A DNA stretch of 64,000 nt from Achromobacter ruhlandii (GCF_902859695.1 NZ_CADIJL010000013.1:62001-126000), one strand, 5' to 3'. Positions 17,968 to 27,600 are shown, counted from the stretch's first letter. Notes: a model not told the origin generated them from the letters alone. Translations and numbers: made by a program.

Positions 17968-18044
17968 GGTTGACTCCTGTGTGTTTCCGGCGGGGTTGCC
18001 GCGGCGTGATCGGTCGGTCGCGGCTGATGCCGCCGGCTCTCTCC

Positions 18045-18060
18045 AGCAACCGCCGTGCCG
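18045..18060 (-). promoter_or_regulatory. sigma-54 (-24/-12) promoter for yciE operon
   Basis: Minus strand CGGCACG-GCGG-TTGCT; all fixed bases but the first match and GG-N10-GC spacing is exact. Predicted start near 18035, leader of about 67 bases. Confidence 0.72.
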
Positions 18061-18094
18061 CAGGCGCCGCGGACCGCGCCGCGCGGAGACGCCG

Positions 18095-18250
18095 TCATGG
18101 ATGGGGCAGACGCGTCGGCGGCAAGCAGGCAGCCGGGTCTTTGGAAGAAATGGCTCGCAAGGAGCGCAGCACGAAGCGATCGCGAACGGTGTCGCGATCC
18201 GGCGGGCCGCCGTACTGACCCTTGCGGACGGTCGGCGTGGCATGGCTCAT
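18095..18250 (-). CDS. possible small protein, 51 aa
   Basis: Starts MSHATPTVRKGQYGGPPDRDTVRDRFVL, ATG overlapping the iron permease stop (ATGA) and preceded by GGAGG at a good distance. Basic, soluble, no known domain. The coupling and ribosome site argue that it is translated; the lack of any recognisable family keeps confidence moderate. Confidence 0.5.
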   Translation of the reverse strand: MSHATPTVRKGQYGGPPDRDTVRDRFVLRSLRAISSKDPAACLPPTRLPHP

Positions 18251-18717
18251 TGCCGCCTCCGGGTCCGGGCACGCTTGCGCCGCTGCGTGCGGGCGCGCGC
18301 CGTGCAGGCCGCCGCCAGCGCCAGCAACTTGTCTTCGTCCAGGCGCTCGGCGTCGACCAGCCGCTCGTCGGCGCCCTGGAGCGCGATCAGCAACTCGTCC
18401 AGCTTCAGGTGCACGGCCTCGCTGTCCTTGTTCTGGCTCTGCTGGATCACGAACACCATGAGGAAGGTGACGATGGTCGTGCCGGTATTGATGACCAACT
18501 GCCAGGTTTCGGAATAATCGAACGCCGGACCGGAAAGTCCCCACACCACGACCGCGATCAACGCCAGCCCGAAGGCGACGGGCGAACCCGCCCCTCGGGT
18601 CACATGCGCGGCGAAATGGTCGAAGAAACGGGAGACGGGATTGCCACGGCCGTCCCCCTGCCCGGAGGACGCTCGCTTCGACGATGATGGCCGCCTGGGT
18701 ACGCGGGTGATGGGCAT
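18247..18717 (-). CDS. low-affinity iron permease family protein
   Basis: 156 residues. Two hydrophobic segments (VAFGLALIAVVVWGLSGPAF, about 47-66, and WQLVINTGTTIVTFLMVFVI, about 72-91) followed by the QQSQNKDSEAVHLKLDELL motif characteristic of the Fet4-like permease family (PF04120), and a basic RRKRARTRRR tail. Despite the name the bacterial members are small and their transport role is unproven. First gene of the minus-strand operon, with a sigma-54-type element 36-51 bases upstream; divergent from the chaA-like gene. Confidence 0.85.
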   Translation of the reverse strand: MPITRVPRRPSSSKRASSGQGDGRGNPVSRFFDHFAAHVTRGAGSPVAFGLALIAVVVWGLSGPAFDYSETWQLVINTGTTIVTFLMVFVIQQSQNKDSEAVHLKLDELLIALQGADERLVDAERLDEDKLLALAAACTARARTQRRKRARTRRRQ

Positions 18718-18752
18718 GGGGTCTGTTTCCGGTCCGACGAAACCGTTGACCC

Positions 18753-18768
18753 AGCAAGCCGCGTGCCC
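18753..18768 (-). promoter_or_regulatory. sigma-54 (-24/-12) promoter for iron permease operon
   Basis: Minus strand GGGCACG-CGGC-TTGCT, matching every fixed base but the first of the consensus, GG-N10-GC exact. Predicted start near 18742, 25 bases before the ATG. Confidence 0.72.
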
Positions 18769-18833
18769 GCCGCGCGCGCCGCCCGCGGCCCGGCCGTGCT
18801 AGGCTGGCACTATTGCGGCCTGCCCCAGTCCCG

Positions 18834-19919
18834 ATGAAATCCATTCTGCAGTCAGAGAAGTTCCTGCTTCTGGCCTGCGCCGTCGCGATCGCCGGATTCG
18901 CGCTCGATTCCCGCCTGGGCGGTTACGGCCGCCTGTCCAGCCTGCTGGAAAGCGCGGTGCTGATCGGCGCCATCCTGGCCGCGTCGCTGAGCGTGGCGCG
19001 CCACGCCGAGCGCATCGCCCGCAGGCTGGGCGACCCCTATGGCAGCATGATCCTGACGCTGTCGGCGGTGCTGGTCGAGGTGATCGTGCTGGCCATCGTC
19101 TCGTCCCAGGCGGGCTCGCCGACGCTGGTGCGCGACAGCATCTATTCGGCCGTCATGCTGGACATCAATGGCATCCTGGGCGTGGCCGCGCTGATCGGCG
19201 GCTTCAAGCACGGCGAGCAGGCCTACAACGACGATTCCGCGCGCACCTACAGCGTCATGATCCTGACCGCCGTGACGGTGTCGATGATCATCCCCGAATT
19301 CGTGCCCCAGGCAGGCTGGCGCGCCTACAGCGGCTTCACCATCGTGGCGATGCTGTTGCTGTACGGCGTGTTCCTGCGCATGCAGACCGGCCCGCACAGC
19401 TACTTCTTCAGCTACAGCTATCCGGACAAGAAGACCCGCCAGCCGTCGCCGCCCTCCGGCTACCCGAGCCCGCGCCAGTCCATCGTCGTCATGGCGGTTG
19501 GCATTGCCGCGGTAGGCGCGCTGGCCGAGCTGATGTCGCATTCCCTCGATCGCGGCCTGGCGGGCATGGCGGTGCCCGCCGGCCTGGTGGCGCTGATCGT
19601 GGCCGGCATCTCGGCCGCGCCGGAGATGCTGACCGCCCTGCGCGCCGCCCTGGCCAATCGCATGCAGTCGGTCGTCAATATCGCGCTGGGGGCTTCGCTG
19701 TCCACGGTGATCCTGACCGTGCCCGCCATGGAGGCGCTGGCGCTGTTTTCCGGGCAGCGCATCGACATCGCAATGACGCCGCTGCAGACCCTGATGATGC
19801 TCGTCACCCTGCTGGTGGCCGCCATCAACCTGAACGACGGCCAGACCAACGCAATCGAGGGCATGACCCATTTCGTGCTGTTCGGCGCCTTCCTGATGCT
19901 GTTGGCGCTGGGACTGTAG
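18834..19919 (+). CDS. ChaA-type cation/proton antiporter (CaCA superfamily)
   Basis: 361 residues with about ten to eleven hydrophobic helices. The two alpha-repeat motifs are visible: LTLSAVLVEVIVLAIV (conserved Glu, about residue 80-90) in the first half and GISAAPEMLTALRAALANRM in the second (Glu at the equivalent place). ChaA exports Ca2+, Na+ or K+ against protons in the inner membrane, useful in salt or alkaline stress. Start at MKSILQSEKF; the ribosome site is poor. The frame could begin at 18813 but adds nothing family-like. Divergent from the iron permease; ends 61 bases before the ybhP ATG, with a separate promoter between. Confidence 0.88.
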   Translation: MKSILQSEKFLLLACAVAIAGFALDSRLGGYGRLSSLLESAVLIGAILAASLSVARHAERIARRLGDPYGSMILTLSAVLVEVIVLAIVSSQAGSPTLVRDSIYSAVMLDINGILGVAALIGGFKHGEQAYNDDSARTYSVMILTAVTVSMIIPEFVPQAGWRAYSGFTIVAMLLLYGVFLRMQTGPHSYFFSYSYPDKKTRQPSPPSGYPSPRQSIVVMAVGIAAVGALAELMSHSLDRGLAGMAVPAGLVALIVAGISAAPEMLTALRAALANRMQSVVNIALGASLSTVILTVPAMEALALFSGQRIDIAMTPLQTLMMLVTLLVAAINLNDGQTNAIEGMTHFVLFGAFLMLLALGL

Positions 19920-19932
19920 CGCTACTGGCGCC

Positions 19933-19948
19933 AGGCACGGCACTTGCT
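19933..19948 (+). promoter_or_regulatory. sigma-54 (-24/-12) promoter for ybhP-clsB-ybhN
   Basis: AGGCACG-GCAC-TTGCT: all fixed bases but the first match, GG-N10-GC exact. Predicted start near 19959, 22 bases before the ybhP ATG. Confidence 0.72.
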
Positions 19949-19980
19949 ACCGGGCGAGGATTCCCGCGCCTGGAGACGCC

Positions 19981-20736
19981 ATGCCTGCCCCCGCCACCTT
20001 GACGGTGCTGACCGTCAATACCCACAAGGGCTACACCAGCTTCAACCGCCGATTCATGCTGCCCGACCTGCGCGACGCGCTGCGGTCGGCGGCGCCTGAC
20101 CTGGTGTTCCTGCAGGAGGTGGTGGGGGAACACCAGGGCATGGCGGCGCGCCGTCCGCAGGGCTGGCCGGCCGCCTCGCAGTACGAATTCCTGGCCGACA
20201 CGCTATGGCGCGATTTCGCCTACGGCCGCAACGCCGTCTATCCGGCCGGCCACCATGGCAACGCGGTGCTGTCGCGCTATCCGATCACGCGCTTCGAGAA
20301 CCATGACGTCAGCATCGGGCGCCATGAAAGCCGCGGCCTGCTGCATTGCGTGCTGGAAATACCTGGCAGCGCCCGCGCGCTGCACGCGATCTGCGTCCAC
20401 CTGGGCTTGCGCGAGGGCCATCGCCGGCGCCAGATCGCCAGTCTGTGCCGCCTGGTGGCGCGCGACGTTCCCGCCGGCGAGGCGCTGCTGATCGCCGGCG
20501 ATTTCAACGACTGGCGCCTGAATGCCGATGGCCTGATGCGGGATTGCCGGGTGCGCGAGGTCTTCACCTCGCGCCTGGGCCGGCCGGCCCGCACCTTTCC
20601 CGCGCGCTGGCCGCTGCTGCGGCTGGACCGCATCTACGTGCGCGACGTGCGGGATTGGCAGCCGGTGCCGCTGGCCTCGCGGGTCTGGTCGCGCCTGTCC
20701 GACCACGTGCCGATCGCGGCGGAGATCGCGCTATGA
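19981..20736 (+). CDS. ybhP: endonuclease/exonuclease/phosphatase family protein, YbhP-like
   Basis: 251 residues of one EEP domain: VLTVNTHKG at the N-terminus, FLQEVV with the metal-binding Glu, HGNAVLSRYPI, the GDFNDWRL motif and a final SDHVPIAAEI with the catalytic Asp-His. The family hydrolyses phosphodiesters, including lipid head groups and nucleic acids. Placed directly before clsB with an ATGA overlap, exactly as ybhP-clsB-ybhN in E. coli, so it probably acts on phospholipid metabolism. GGAG lies six bases before the ATG. Confidence 0.9.
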   Translation: MPAPATLTVLTVNTHKGYTSFNRRFMLPDLRDALRSAAPDLVFLQEVVGEHQGMAARRPQGWPAASQYEFLADTLWRDFAYGRNAVYPAGHHGNAVLSRYPITRFENHDVSIGRHESRGLLHCVLEIPGSARALHAICVHLGLREGHRRRQIASLCRLVARDVPAGEALLIAGDFNDWRLNADGLMRDCRVREVFTSRLGRPARTFPARWPLLRLDRIYVRDVRDWQPVPLASRVWSRLSDHVPIAAEIAL

Positions 20737-21938
20737 CGCCCCCGCCGCTGGGCTGGCGCGACGGCAACCGCTACACCTTGCTGGAAAACGGCGAGGCCTA
20801 TTTTCCGGCGGTGCGCGCCGCCGTGGACGCCGCCAGCCGTGAAATCCTGGTCGAGACCTTCATCCTGTTCGACGACCCGGTCGGGCGCGATCTGCAACGC
20901 GGCCTGATCGCCGCCGCGCGGCGCGGCGTCAGCGTGGATGTACTGGTCGACGGCTATGGGTCGGACGCGCTGTCCGATGCGTTCCTGGCGCCGCTGACCG
21001 ACGCCGGCGTGCGCGTGCATCTGTTCGATCCGCGCCCGCGCCTGCTGGGCGTGCGCACCAACCTGTTCCGGCGCATGCACCGCAAGACCGTGGCGGTGGA
21101 CGGCGCCTGCGCCTTCATCGGCGGCATGAATTTCTCGGCCGACCACCTGCGGGACTATGGACCGGAAGCCAAGCAGGACTATGCGGTGCGGGTGGATGGC
21201 CCGCTGGCCTCGGACATCGCCGACTATGCCCGTGCCGCGCTCGGCGCGGGCCGGCGGCGCCGGCGGCGGCCCGGGCCCGTCGACGCCATGCCCGCCGGCG
21301 ACGGCGGCGGCCGCCTGGTGGTGCGCGACAACCACGACCACCCCACCGACATCGAACGCTACTACCGCGCCGGCCTGCGCGCGGCCCGCCACGATGTGCT
21401 GATCGCCAACGCCTATTTCTTCCCGGGCTATCGCCTGCTGCACGACCTGGCCAAGGCCGCCCGGCGCGGCGTGCGCGTGCGCCTGCTGCTGCAGGGCGAA
21501 CCCGACATGCTGGTGGCGCAGCTGGCCGCCAGCATGCTCTACGACTACCTGCTCGACGCCGGCGTGGAGATCTTCGAATACTGCAAGCGTCCGCTGCACG
21601 CCAAGGTGGCCTGTGTCGACCAGGACTGGTCGACCGTGGGGTCCAGCAACCTCGATCCGCTCAGCCTGGCATTGAACCTGGAAGCCAACGTGGTGGCGCG
21701 CGATACCGCCTTGAACGCCGCCCTGCGCGCCAGCCTGGACCGCCTCATCGCCCAGGACTGCCGGCCGGTGCGGATGCGGCCCGGCTCCCGGCGGCGCCTG
21801 CGCCGCTTGTGGGTCGGCGTGGTGGTGTTCCACTTCCTGCGGCGCTTTCCCGCCTGGGCCGGCGCCCTGCCGGCGCACAAACCGCGCCTGCGCACCCTGG
21901 ACGACAACAGTCCGCGGCGCGAAAGCGAGGCGCAATGA
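20733..21938 (+). CDS. clsB: cardiolipin synthase ClsB (phospholipase D family)
   Basis: 401 residues with two HKD motifs: HRKTVAVDGACAFIGG (about residues 116-131) and HAKVACVDQDWSTVGSSN (about 289-306). It condenses phosphatidylglycerol with a second phospholipid to cardiolipin at the inner membrane. An arginine-rich stretch (GRRRRRRPG) separates the halves. The start overlaps the ybhP stop (ATGA) and its own stop overlaps ybhN the same way. Cardiolipin content commonly rises in stationary phase and osmotic stress. Confidence 0.95.
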   Translation: MTPPPLGWRDGNRYTLLENGEAYFPAVRAAVDAASREILVETFILFDDPVGRDLQRGLIAAARRGVSVDVLVDGYGSDALSDAFLAPLTDAGVRVHLFDPRPRLLGVRTNLFRRMHRKTVAVDGACAFIGGMNFSADHLRDYGPEAKQDYAVRVDGPLASDIADYARAALGAGRRRRRRPGPVDAMPAGDGGGRLVVRDNHDHPTDIERYYRAGLRAARHDVLIANAYFFPGYRLLHDLAKAARRGVRVRLLLQGEPDMLVAQLAASMLYDYLLDAGVEIFEYCKRPLHAKVACVDQDWSTVGSSNLDPLSLALNLEANVVARDTALNAALRASLDRLIAQDCRPVRMRPGSRRRLRRLWVGVVVFHFLRRFPAWAGALPAHKPRLRTLDDNSPRRESEAQ

Positions 21939-22915
21939 GCCTGTATCGCTCCCGCCTGGCGCGGATCGCGCGTCACCGCTGGCCCCGGATCAAGCGCGTG
22001 CTGCCCTGGATCGTGCTGGCGCTGGTGGCCGCCCTGCTGGCGTATTTCGCCACGTCGGTCGACTGGCCCCAGGTGTGGCAGGCGGTACGCCGGATTCCGC
22101 GCGCCACCATCGCGCTGGCGGCCGCGTTGGTGGTGCCGGCCTATCTCGCCTATGCCTCGATGGACCTGCTGGGCCGCCGCTATGTCGGCCACGCGCTGCC
22201 CTGGCCCAAGGTACTGGGCGTGGCCATGCTGAGCTATGCGCTGAACCTGAACCTGGGCGTGCTGCTGGGCGGCCTGGGGGCCCGCCTGCGCCTGTATGCG
22301 CGGCTGGGTTGCCGCAAGGCCGTGGCCACGCGGGTGGCGGTGTTCTCCGCCGTCTCCAACTGGCTCGGCTACGGCTGGGTGGCGGGCCTGGTGTTCGCCA
22401 GCGGCCTGATCGTGGTGCCTGCCGGCTGGGAGATCGGCGGCGGCGTGCTGCGCCTGCTGGGCGTGGGCCTGATCGCCCTGGCCGCCCTCTACGTCTGGAT
22501 CTGCGCCCGCGCCACGCGCCGTTCGGTGCACTGGCTGGGCCAGCGCGTGAGCCTGCCGGGCGCGCGCATGGCCGCGCTGCAGAGCCTGACGGCGGCCCTG
22601 TCGTGGCTGTTGATGGGCGCCATCATGTATGTGCTGCTGCAAGGCAGGGTCAGCTATCCCGTGGTGCTGGGCATCCTGCTGTGCACGAGTTTCGCGGCGG
22701 TGGTGACGCGGGTGCCGGGCGGACTGGGCACTACCGAGGCGATCTTCGTGGCGGCCCTGTCGCCCCGGCTGCCTGCCGCCGAGGTGCTGGGCGCGGCCCT
22801 GGGCTATCGCGCCCTGTACGCGCTGGCGCCGCTGTGCCTGGCCCTGCTGGCGTTCATGCTGGTCGAGCTGCGCCTTGCCTGGCGCAAGCGCCACACCCTG
22901 GCCCGCGCGCGCTGA
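21935..22915 (+). CDS. ybhN: YbhN/UPF0104 (lysylphosphatidylglycerol synthase TM region) membrane protein
   Basis: 326 residues with about eight hydrophobic helices, the family signature (NLNLGVLLGGLGARLRLY in the middle and VVTRVPGGLGTTEAIFVA near the C-terminus). No synthetase domain is attached. Relatives move or flip lipids such as lysyl-PG; E. coli YbhN is uncharacterised. Third gene of the overlapping ybhP-clsB-ybhN unit. It is followed by 155 bases with the glgA promoter. Confidence 0.9.
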   Translation: MSLYRSRLARIARHRWPRIKRVLPWIVLALVAALLAYFATSVDWPQVWQAVRRIPRATIALAAALVVPAYLAYASMDLLGRRYVGHALPWPKVLGVAMLSYALNLNLGVLLGGLGARLRLYARLGCRKAVATRVAVFSAVSNWLGYGWVAGLVFASGLIVVPAGWEIGGGVLRLLGVGLIALAALYVWICARATRRSVHWLGQRVSLPGARMAALQSLTAALSWLLMGAIMYVLLQGRVSYPVVLGILLCTSFAAVVTRVPGGLGTTEAIFVAALSPRLPAAEVLGAALGYRALYALAPLCLALLAFMLVELRLAWRKRHTLARAR

Positions 22916-22989
22916 GCCAGGATTACAAGATGCGGCAACAACGGCGCCCGCGCGCCGTCTCCCCCCTGGCGCGACGGGGCGCCAGGCCC

Positions 22990-23005
22990 GGGCATGGCAC
23001 TTGCG
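22990..23005 (+). promoter_or_regulatory. sigma-54-like promoter for the glgA-treY operon
   Basis: GGGCATG-GCAC-TTGCG: GG-N10-GC spacing exact, with one substitution in the -24 block (C to T) and a G at the last position. Weaker than the other six. Predicted start near 23016, 55 bases before glgA. Confidence 0.5.
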
Positions 23006-23070
23006 TAGGGATCAGGCTTGCGGACACGGCCCCGATTCCGGCGGCCCTCCGCCCCCTCTCCGGAGCGAGC

Positions 23071-24633
23071 ATGGCGACACCCAGAATCCTTATCGTGGCG
23101 GCCGAAGCCTTCCCCCTGGCAAAAACCGGCGGGCTGGGCGATGCCATCACCGGCATGGCGCGTGCGCTGGCCCAGGCCCAGGCGCTTCCGACCCTGCTGC
23201 TGCCCGCCTATCGCGGCGTGGCGCAGCACCTGCAATCGCTGTGCCCCGTTGCCGACCTGCCCGGGCTGCCGGGCGGTGACGCGCGGCTGCTGTCCGGGAT
23301 CTGCCCGCAATCGGGCCTGTCCTTCCTGCTATTGGACAACGACGCGCTCTATGATCGCGACGGCCTCTATCTGGATAGCGGCGGACAGCCCTATCCGGAC
23401 AACGCCCTGCGCTACGCCGCGCTGGCGCATGCCAGCGTCCGCATCGCGCAAGGCCTGCCGGGGCTGCCGCGCCCCGATCTGGTGCACGCGCACGACTGGC
23501 ACGCGGCGCTGGCGCCCCTGTTGTTGCGGGCCGCGGGCATCGAAGACGTCAAGAGCGTCCTGACGATCCACAATCTTGCCTTCCAGGGCCAGGCCCCGCT
23601 CGAAGACGCCGCCGCGTTGGGGATCGGGCCCGCCTTCCGCGGCGAGGACGGCGCGATGGCCTGGGGCCAGCTGAATTTCATGAAGGCCGGCATACGCTAC
23701 GCCGATCGCGTCACCACCGTCAGCCAGCGGTATGCGCGCGAGATCCTGACCCCCGCGTTCGGCTGCGGCCTGGACGGCGTCCTGCGTGAACGCGAGACCG
23801 ATCTGCTGGCCATCGCCAACGGCATCGACACGCATCTGTGGAACCCGACGCGCGACCCGCACCTGGGCCCGCTGCGCTACAGCGCCGCCGACCTCGCCAA
23901 CAAGCGCCTGTGCAAGGCGGCCGTGCAGCATGAGTACGGACTGCGGGAAGATCCGCAGGCCGTCCTGATGATCATGTGCAGCCGCCTGACCGGCCAGAAG
24001 ATGGCCGATGTGGCCGCGCAGGCGCTGCCGCAGGCGCTGGAGGCGCACCCGTCGCTGCAGGTGGCGGTGCTGGGCCAGGGCGAGCGCCATCTGGAGGCCG
24101 CCCTGGCCGAATTGGCCGGGCGCTTTCCGCGCCGCTGCGCCGTGCGCATCGGCTACGACGAGGCCGGCGCGCACCGGCTGCACGCCGCCGGCGACGTGCT
24201 GCTGCACGGCAGCCGCTTCGAGCCGTTCGGCCTGACGCCGCTTTACGCCATGCGCTATGGCACCCTGCCGATCGGCTCGCGGGTCGGCGGCATGGCCGAC
24301 ACGATCGCGGACCCCGGCCCGCACCAACCCCTGACCGCCATGGCCCGCGCCACAGGCGTCCTGTTCGACGGCGACGCGCCCGCCGACATGGCCGCCGCCA
24401 TCGCGCGCGCGCTGCACCTGCACGGCCACGCGACGCTGTGGCGGGCCATGCAGCGCAACGCCATGACCGCGGACTTCAGCTGGCGGCCCGCGGTGGCGCA
24501 GTACCTGGCGTTGTTCCAGGCGCTCGGCGGCGATCGCGCCGCCCCGGCGGAGTCGCCGCTGGCGGAAAGCGCCACGCCACGCGCGCGGCAGGCGCGCCGC
24601 GCCGCCTCCCTCACCACCCCCGTGCTGCAGTAG
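23071..24633 (+). CDS. glgA: glycogen synthase, GT5 family
   Basis: 520 residues. The donor-binding motif KTGGLGD is at residues 18-24; later HAHDWHAAL, the EFGLTP-type loop FEPFGLTPLYAMRYG and GSRVGGMADTI complete the GT5 pattern. Transfers glucose from ADP-glucose (or UDP-glucose) to alpha-1,4-glucan; in GlgE-type organisms related enzymes also make maltose-1-phosphate. No glgC is present in the window, so the donor supply is unclear; galU lies 11 kb away. GGAG is seven bases before the ATG. First gene of an eight-gene operon. Confidence 0.94.
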   Translation: MATPRILIVAAEAFPLAKTGGLGDAITGMARALAQAQALPTLLLPAYRGVAQHLQSLCPVADLPGLPGGDARLLSGICPQSGLSFLLLDNDALYDRDGLYLDSGGQPYPDNALRYAALAHASVRIAQGLPGLPRPDLVHAHDWHAALAPLLLRAAGIEDVKSVLTIHNLAFQGQAPLEDAAALGIGPAFRGEDGAMAWGQLNFMKAGIRYADRVTTVSQRYAREILTPAFGCGLDGVLRERETDLLAIANGIDTHLWNPTRDPHLGPLRYSAADLANKRLCKAAVQHEYGLREDPQAVLMIMCSRLTGQKMADVAAQALPQALEAHPSLQVAVLGQGERHLEAALAELAGRFPRRCAVRIGYDEAGAHRLHAAGDVLLHGSRFEPFGLTPLYAMRYGTLPIGSRVGGMADTIADPGPHQPLTAMARATGVLFDGDAPADMAAAIARALHLHGHATLWRAMQRNAMTADFSWRPAVAQYLALFQALGGDRAAPAESPLAESATPRARQARRAASLTTPVLQ

Positions 24634-24642
24634 GAACCGCCA

Positions 24643-27600
24643 ATGGCCTTGCCTTCCTCCGCGCCGCGCATCTATTACGCGCCGTCCGGCCTGCCGGCCG
24701 ACGACGCCACGCGCGAGCGGCTGCTGGCCGGGGTCGGCCGCGACGGATTCAGCGCGGTGCTGGTCCCCGTGCCCTGGCTATGCCCGGCCAACGCGCGCTC
24801 GCTGGCGCCGGTCGACGCCGATCGCGCGCCGGCCCCGGACGGCGGCACCGGGCCGCTGCCGGCGCGCCTGGCGCGGGATGCCGGCGAGGCCGCCAAGCAC
24901 GGGCTGGCATTGCTGCTGCGGCTGGAACTGCAGCGCGTGGCCCGCGATGCGGTGGACAGTACGGCGCCCGCCGCCTGGTATCACGATCCGGTCGACGACC
25001 CGGCGCGCGATCCGCGGCTGTCGCTGGCCGAACACGGCGTCAGGCAGCTGCGCGAGGATCCGCCGGCCGGCTTTGTCGATGCCTGGGCCGCGCGCCTGCT
25101 GCGCTGGACGCGCGCGGGGGTCGGCGGCTACGTCGTGCAGCCGCCGCCGCATCTCGATGCGCAGACATGGCGGTCGCTGTTCGCGCCCGCGCGTCAGGCC
25201 GACCCCGCGTTGCGCTGCCTGGCCTGGACGCCGGGCCTGGCGCCAGCGGCCCTGGCCCGCCTGCGCGACGCGGGCTTTGACGGCGTGTTTTCATCGCTGC
25301 CGTGGTGGGACTACCGCTCGCCCTGGCTGGCCGAGGAACTGGAACGCTTGCGCGAGGTGGCGCCGGTCATTGCCCCAACCGGCGCGCTGGACAAGGCCCG
25401 CCCGGACACGTCCGTCGCCAGCGATGCGCGACGCGCCTGGAGCGCCGCGTTGAGCGCCTCCGGCTGGCTGGCCGCCGACGCCGATCGCGCGGCCGGCGCC
25501 GCACAGGTCAACGCCTGGTTGCGCGACGCGCACTGCCCCGCGCCGCCGCGCCTGGTGGTGGGGCGCGACGGCGGCGCCACCCTGCTGCTGCGGGACACGG
25601 CCGACGAGGGCGCGGCGTTGCTGGCGCTCAACCCCGACGACCGCTCCCCGGCCCGCCTGGACTGGGACCTGGCCGCGGGCCTGCTGCCCGCCGGCACGAT
25701 CGTCGCCCGCGGCGATACCGCGGTGGGCGCCCCGCTGCCGCCCGCCGCCTGCGCCCGCTACGAGCTGGCGCCAGCCGCGCCCGTGCGCCTGTCGCCCCGC
25801 GCGACCTCGGCGACGCGCGGCGACGGCGTCGGCCAGGCCCGTATCGCCATCGAACAGGTCGTGCCCGCGGTCGACGGCGGCGCCTTCCCCGTCAAATGCG
25901 GCGTGCATGATCCCGTGCAAGTCGAGGCCGACATTTTCATGGACGGCCATGACCGGCTCGCGGCCGAGCTGCGCTGGCGCGCCGACGACGAACCCGCCTG
26001 GCGCGCCGTGCCACTGGTTCCGGTCGGCAATGACCGCTGGTCCGCCAGCTTCCGGCCCGACCGCATCGGCCCGCACGCGTTCCAGGTGGCCGCCTGGCAC
26101 GACGGCTGGGAGACGTTCCGGCACGAACTGGAAGTCAAGCATGCCGCCGGCGCCAGTCTGCGGCTGGAACGCGAGGAAGGCCTGCAACTGCTGCGCGCGG
26201 CCGACCAGCGCGCCAGCCAGGCCGCCACGCCCGGCGCCGGCCTGATCAAGCGCGCCCTGCGCGCCTGCGCCGCGCCGGCGCCGGACAGCGAACCCGACGC
26301 CGCCCAGATCGAGACGCTGCTCGACCCCGCTTTGGCCCAGGCCATGCGCAGCCACGACAGCCGCCCGTTCGAATCGTTGTCCGCCATCCACCCGCTCTGG
26401 GTCGACCGGCCGCGCGCCACCCACGCCGCGTGGTACGAACTGTTCCCCCGGTCGCAGGCCGCCGAACCCGGCCGCCACGGCACCTTCGACGATGTCATCG
26501 CGCGCCTGCCCGACATCCGCGCGATGGGCTTCGACGTGCTCTACCTGCCGCCGATCCACCCCATCGGCCTGGCCAACCGCAAGGGCCGCAACAACAGCCT
26601 GCGCGCCGGACCCGACGATGTCGGCAGCCCCTACGCCATCGGTTCGCCGGCCGGCGGCCACGACGCCATCGAGCCGCGCCTGGGCACCCTGGCCGACTTC
26701 CTGCGGCTGGTCGACGCCGCCCGCGAGCACGGCCTGGAGATGGCGTTGGACTTCGCCATCCAGTGCTCGCCCGACCACCCCTGGCTGGCGCGCCATCCCG
26801 ACTGGTTCTCCTGGCGGCCCGACGGTTCGCTGCGCTATGCCGAGAATCCGCCCAAGAAGTACGAAGACATCGTCAACGTGGCGTTCTATGGCCCGGCGCC
26901 CAAGCGCGCGCGCAAGCTGGGCCTGTGGCGCGCCCTGCGCGACATCGTGCTGTTCTGGGTGGAACAGGGCGTGCGCACCTTCCGCGTCGACAACCCCCAC
27001 ACCAAGCCGCTGCCCTTCTGGCAATGGCTGATCGCCGACGTGCACGCCCGCCATCCGGATGTGCTGTTCCTGTCCGAAGCCTTCACCCGGCCCAGGATGA
27101 TGTACCGCCTGGCCAAGATTGGTTTTAGCCAGTCGTACACCTACTTCACCTGGCGCAACGACAAGGCCGAGCTGGAAGCCTATCTGCGCGAGATCTCGCA
27201 GGCGCCCGTCGCGGATTTCTTCCGGCCGCATTTCTTCGTCAACACGCCCGACATCAATCCGCTGTTCCTGCAGACCTCGGGCCGCCCCGGCTTCCTGATC
27301 CGGGCGGCGCTGGCCGCGCTGGGTTCCGGCCTGTGGGGCGTGTACAGCGGCTTCGAACTGTGCGAGGCCGCGCCGGTGCCGGGCAAGGAGGAATATCTGG
27401 ACTCCGAGAAATACGAACTGCGCCAGCGCGACTGGCACCAGGCCGGCAACATCCGCGCCGAGATCGCGCGCCTGAATCAACTGCGCCGCGCCAATCCCGC
27501 CTTGCAGAGCCACCGCGGCCTGACGCTCGCGGCCAGCGGCAACGACCGCGTCATCGCCTTCGCCAAGGCCACGCCCGGCCAGGGCAATGTGATCCTGGCG

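Noticed and set aside
18805-18820. TGGCACTATTGCGGCC upstream of the chaA-like gene as an eighth sigma-54 element
   Set aside because: The -24 half is good but the -12 half at GG-N10-GC is CGGCC, not TTGCW; TTGC occurs at the wrong spacing.
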